Below are positions 4,360 through 7,518 of a DNA stretch of 7,518 nt, piece after piece. This DNA is from an uncultured Erysipelotrichaceae bacterium (GTDB lineage: Bacteria > Bacillota_I > Bacilli_A > Erysipelotrichales > Erysipelotrichaceae), in the NCBI GenBank assembly GCA_937902945.1, contig CALEMD010000088.1, positions 1-7,518 on the forward strand, read 5' to 3'. How positions within the stretch are numbered: the first letter of the stretch is position 1; the number at the start of each line of letters is the position of its first letter. The position numbers were made by a program, and so were the translations under genes. The notes beneath the pieces were generated by a model that was not told where the DNA came from, did not search any database, and saw nothing but the letters and a program-made list of their open reading frames with translations.

Positions 4360-6251
4360 TAGTATAAGTAATACCTAAGTATTGCTACAACTTCTGCAGG
4401 GGTTATAAAAACTCCAAGAGTTTTTGAAACATGATCTAGAAAGTTTTGTATAGCTTCACATTCTTTACTATGATCACGAATCATTTCATCGTAATCCATC
4501 GGTTCAATAAACTTTCCGCGCTGCCATCTAGGTATTGACATCATTACATGAGCAAATATACCAGTAACACTGTCATATTGTTTTTCGGTTATTTTCTTCG
4601 GATACAACTTGGCAAGCATTTGCCATAGATCCATTACAATTTCTCCAAATATTTCTGTTGATTCAACAGGAACAATACTTTTTTTATTAATCGTTGATGT
4701 CGAATTGTCGATTTTTCGTATAAACATGTCTGCATCACGAAACTTATCATATTGGTTTGCATAGGTTTTTGCGACCATTCCTAACGATTCACCATTGTAT
4801 CCCTGACGTTTAGATAGCCAAATCGCATTCTTGACTCTTTCAATTTCTTCTTCACGCAACAGTGGGGAAACAACGATGTACGGTTTGCTAATATCATTAA
4901 TAGGTATTGTTGATATTACAAAATCAATATTATTCAAAGTGTTTTTATGTGCAGAAATATTATAAGCAGAGTCCATTGCAACAATGTGTATATCCGGAAG
5001 ATTATTCATCAATCTAGCTGAAAGCAATTTACTCGCTGATCTGCCTGTATTGCATACAACCATAACCTTTGTTTCTTGTATTTTTTTTGACTTCTCAAAG
5101 CTTCTCAAAAAATACAGAGTAATGTATCCAATTTCATCATCAGAAAAATTATAATCATAAATCTTTTTGAAAGCCCTCGTTCCCGATTTTATTAGTTGAA
5201 ATTCATTTGGATAGGAGGTTTTAATGTCCTCAAGCATTGGATTCTCTTTTAAATAGCCTTCACCTGTACTATTTAATACACTTGTCATATGTACCAACAA
5301 ATCCATTTTCAAGTTTTCCGCATCATTGATAGTATACATTCCACTTTTTTGAACAAATACTATTAGTGCTGTAATGGCCTTCGGTAATCTTTTATCAATT
5401 CCTTTTCTACTTTCAGAGTCATAAATATCTGTACATGAATTGATTGTATGGGTTATTCTTACTATTTCTTCTTTTGTAAATACTATGCTGTATTTCTCTT
5501 TTATAAACATAATTAACTTATTAATTCTTTCTTCCTGTATAGATAGAAACTCTTTCCTTGGATGATGATCAAATTTCGCATTACACATTACCCAATATAA
5601 AACAACTGCAAAATAGTAATAATGGTTTACATAAAGAAACAAATGGTTGGATATGAAATCCATGCAATCAGTAATCATTACAATATCTGTTGGCGTTAAG
5701 TATTGATTTCCCGGAGCCAGTAATGTCCTATATGCAGATTCATCACCGTATAAACTGATCACATCATTTAAAAATGCTTCTTTATTGTGAGAAACTCCTT
5801 CTAAATAATATCCTTTGTTTTTATAACCTTTTATGATCAGATTATAACTCTTCATCAATCCATTCACAGAATGGATCACGGTAATAATCGTTCCCCTGCT
5901 AACTTGAAAACAATCACTAAGTTTGTTAATTGAGATTGGATTTTCGCAAAAGAAAAAATACAGTCCCATAAGAAACATTCTTTCATTCATCCCTGCGGTC
6001 GGAAAGTTTTTTGTGTAATGAGCTTCATTGAAATGAGAGGACAAATTTTCTGTAGATACTATCTTCATTCCTTGCCCTGGCATTTTTATAAACTCGGCAT
6101 CTTTTTCCTCGATATAACGCGATATTTCGACAATATCATTTCTGATTGTTCGAAGAGAAACATGCTGTTTAGCAGCCAGCATCTTTGCTGTGATCAATAT
6201 TTCAGATGTTTCTAGATCTTGTAGAATTCTTTTTTGACGATCGTTAAGCAT
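4359..6251 (-). CDS. PRD-domain transcriptional regulator (HTH-PRD-EIIB type)
   Basis: This 630-residue cytosolic regulator is controlled by PTS phosphorylation and probably governs the operon downstream. Domains in order: N-terminal HTH (about 4-65, with HVSLRTIRNDI as the recognition region), a second Mga-like winged helix (about 88-152, SINKLSDCFQVSRGTI), PRD1 (about 185-280), PRD2 (about 290-388, with His321 in LLVHM and DDEIGYITLYF, where Tyr380 replaces the usual second His), and an EIIB-Gat-like domain (about 394-480) with the phosphorylatable Cys400 in VVCNTGRSASKLL. The C-terminal domain (about 530-630) looks like another PRD, with His568 in IFAHVMMSIPRWQRGK, rather than EIIA. A DNA-binding HTH rather than a BglG RNA-binding CAT domain argues for a transcription activator. 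GGGGTGAT supports the start. It begins 15 bases after the MATE stop, so the two share a transcript. Confidence 0.9.
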   Translation of the reverse strand: MLNDRQKRILQDLETSEILITAKMLAAKQHVSLRTIRNDIVEISRYIEEKDAEFIKMPGQGMKIVSTENLSSHFNEAHYTKNFPTAGMNERMFLMGLYFFFCENPISINKLSDCFQVSRGTIITVIHSVNGLMKSYNLIIKGYKNKGYYLEGVSHNKEAFLNDVISLYGDESAYRTLLAPGNQYLTPTDIVMITDCMDFISNHLFLYVNHYYYFAVVLYWVMCNAKFDHHPRKEFLSIQEERINKLIMFIKEKYSIVFTKEEIVRITHTINSCTDIYDSESRKGIDKRLPKAITALIVFVQKSGMYTINDAENLKMDLLVHMTSVLNSTGEGYLKENPMLEDIKTSYPNEFQLIKSGTRAFKKIYDYNFSDDEIGYITLYFLRSFEKSKKIQETKVMVVCNTGRSASKLLSARLMNNLPDIHIVAMDSAYNISAHKNTLNNIDFVISTIPINDISKPYIVVSPLLREEEIERVKNAIWLSKRQGYNGESLGMVAKTYANQYDKFRDADMFIRKIDNSTSTINKKSIVPVESTEIFGEIVMDLWQMLAKLYPKKITEKQYDSVTGIFAHVMMSIPRWQRGKFIEPMDYDEMIRDHSKECEAIQNFLDHVSKTLGVFITPAEVVAILRYYLY

Positions 6252-6266
6252 AATTTATCACCCCAT

Positions 6267-7518
6267 TTACAGTTCTAAAATCTCTTTTGATATATTTCGA
6301 CATAAGTATATCAACAGAGCAAATGTAAGCCAATCCGAAAGCGGCTGAGATAAATATAAACCACTTTGGCAAAAATAGCGTGGAAGTATAATTACGATTG
6401 GAATATAAAACAAACCTTGCCTTGTACTTGAAAGTATCATTGATGCCTTTTTCTTTCCAAACGCCTGCAATGCCGAAGCATAAACATGATAAATACCAAG
6501 CACTGGAATTGATAATGCGTATCCCTTCATCATATTGCCACAATATTGTATAGTGTTTAAATTATTGCCGAAGAGCAGAGCAATTCTTTCACCATAAAAC
6601 CAAAATACTATGGAAGTTGCCACACCAATACAAATTACGAAAGACCTAGATATCGAAAGAGCCTTCACAATTCTTTTACTATTTCTTGCTCCATAATTAA
6701 ACGAGAAAAACGGCTGCATGCCGTGTGAATAACCAGCAAACACACCAGTAATAATCCTTAATGCTTTTTTTGATATGCCCATTGCTGCCACCATTGCAGT
6801 ACCATAAATGCTTGCCGAGCGTATCAAAAATGTTATCGAAAAACTTGGGAGGATCTGCCTAGTAAAAGCCGCTATTCCGATAGATCCAATTTGCTTTATC
6901 GATTCCATATCAAAGCTAAAATCTAAAAATCTCCATCTAAAATCATTTGTCTTGCTACACAATTTCCAAAGCATCATTAATACTGATACAGTCTGAGAGA
7001 GCACAGTCGCATATGCCGCTCCTTTGATAGCCATATTAAGACCGTAATCAAACATAAATAACGGATCTAGTATTATGTTAATTATTATTCCAACAATAAT
7101 TGAAATTGTAGGCCATTTAACAATTCCATTTGATCGCAAAATACCCGACAAGGCCTGTTTTAGAACTAAGACCAAGCCTCCTGACAGAATAATAAACATA
7201 TAATCATACGCATATTTGATTACATCTTGCTCAATACTAAAAAGCTGTAGAATTTGCTTCAAATTTAAAACCATCACTAAACTTGCAACCAATCCAATAA
7301 CAAAACACAATGTCATTGCTGTACACAATGCAACATACGATTCAGAAAACTTTCCCTGACCATTTAAACGTCCAATCCATCCACTAGCTCCAACACTAAT
7401 TCCATCTCCAAATGCTTGTATAATCATGTTTAATACCAAAGCGACCGTTGTTGCGGCAATCATTGATTCATTATGTAAAAGGCTTATATAATACGTGTCA
7501 ATTATGTTATATATGACC
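6267..7518 (-). CDS. MATE family efflux transporter (5' end outside window)
   Basis: This is a multidrug and toxic compound extrusion type cytoplasmic-membrane transporter, normally Na+- or H+-coupled with 12 helices. 416 residues are visible. The frame stays open to the window edge, beginning VIYNIIDTYYISLLHNES, which matches the first MATE helix. An internal ATG at 7463 is therefore not the start, and about 20-30 residues are missing. Typical motifs follow: NMIIQAFGDGISVGASGWIG, then SGILRSNGIVKWPTISIIVG and INIILDPLFMFDYG in the N-lobe, and GYSHGMQPFFSFNYGARNSK and SALQAFGKKKASMILSSTRQ in the C-lobe. Lineages of this type occur in many gut Bacillota and the substrate cannot be deduced. Its stop is 15 bases before the regulator start. 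No functional link to the metabolic operon is evident beyond co-transcription with the regulator. Confidence 0.92.
   Translation of the reverse strand, partial: VIYNIIDTYYISLLHNESMIAATTVALVLNMIIQAFGDGISVGASGWIGRLNGQGKFSESYVALCTAMTLCFVIGLVASLVMVLNLKQILQLFSIEQDVIKYAYDYMFIILSGGLVLVLKQALSGILRSNGIVKWPTISIIVGIIINIILDPLFMFDYGLNMAIKGAAYATVLSQTVSVLMMLWKLCSKTNDFRWRFLDFSFDMESIKQIGSIGIAAFTRQILPSFSITFLIRSASIYGTAMVAAMGISKKALRIITGVFAGYSHGMQPFFSFNYGARNSKRIVKALSISRSFVICIGVATSIVFWFYGERIALLFGNNLNTIQYCGNMMKGYALSIPVLGIYHVYASALQAFGKKKASMILSSTRQGLFYIPIVIILPRYFCQSGLYLSQPLSDWLTFALLIYLCRNISKEILEL

Noticed and set aside
6244..6543. 99-codon minus-strand frame
   Set aside because: It overlaps the MATE gene's 3' part in another frame, and the MATE frame carries the family motifs.
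1..7518. tRNA, rRNA, CRISPR array or prophage signals
   Set aside because: No cloverleaf-like sequence, regularly spaced repeat series or phage-type gene was seen by eye on either strand.

Overview
The window is low-GC bacterial DNA with Gram-positive (Bacillota) character. The ribosome binding sites are strong and A/G-rich (for example GGGAGGAG and AAAGGAG), genes are tightly packed, and the regulator is of the PRD (phosphotransferase-system regulation domain) type. A gut Erysipelotrichia- or Clostridia-like host is plausible, but the sequence does not fix the taxon. All recognisable genes lie on the minus strand, so transcription runs from high to low coordinates.

In transcription order: a MATE-family efflux transporter (5' end outside the window, 6267-7518); a 630-residue PRD transcriptional regulator starting 15 bases after it (4359-6251); a 311-base intergenic region (4048-4358) with a paired repeat that looks like an operator, a plausible promoter and a strong leader hairpin; then a compact operon. 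The operon encodes an amidohydrolase/deacetylase-type metallohydrolase (2857-4047), a small free-standing PRD protein (about 2556-2852), the glycine-rich SFCGS protein (2155-2555, broken), and the DUF4312 (1875-2165), DUF4311 (1133-1861) and DUF4310 (489-1124) proteins. After an 80-base gap comes the 5' part of a decarboxylating 6-phosphogluconate dehydrogenase gene (1-408), which runs off the window.

The operon core matches, from memory, a conserved but functionally uncharacterised cluster found in Enterococcus faecalis (EF_0829-EF_0833 region) and Aeromonas (AHA_3910-3914 region). Elsewhere it is often linked to a D-glucosaminate-type pyridoxal-phosphate lyase and a KDGP aldolase. Two polytopic membrane proteins, two small soluble proteins, a small PRD protein and a PRD/EIIB-type regulator suggest a carbohydrate- or amino-sugar-acid uptake system with phosphotransferase-like control. 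The metallohydrolase would process the substrate, and 6-phosphogluconate dehydrogenase may drain a sugar-acid phosphate. This functional reading is inference.

The most striking local event is in the SFCGS gene. A 38-base segment (2308-2345) sits exactly between the codons for Lys70 and Tyr71. It is an inverted copy of sequence found about 30 bases further down the same gene. This makes a 36-base inverted repeat (35 of 36 paired, 29-base loop) and a frameshift. Removing those 38 bases restores a clean 120-residue SFCGS protein whose stop overlaps the DUF4312 start. The small PRD gene also has no stop codon before the SFCGS start and reads into it in frame.
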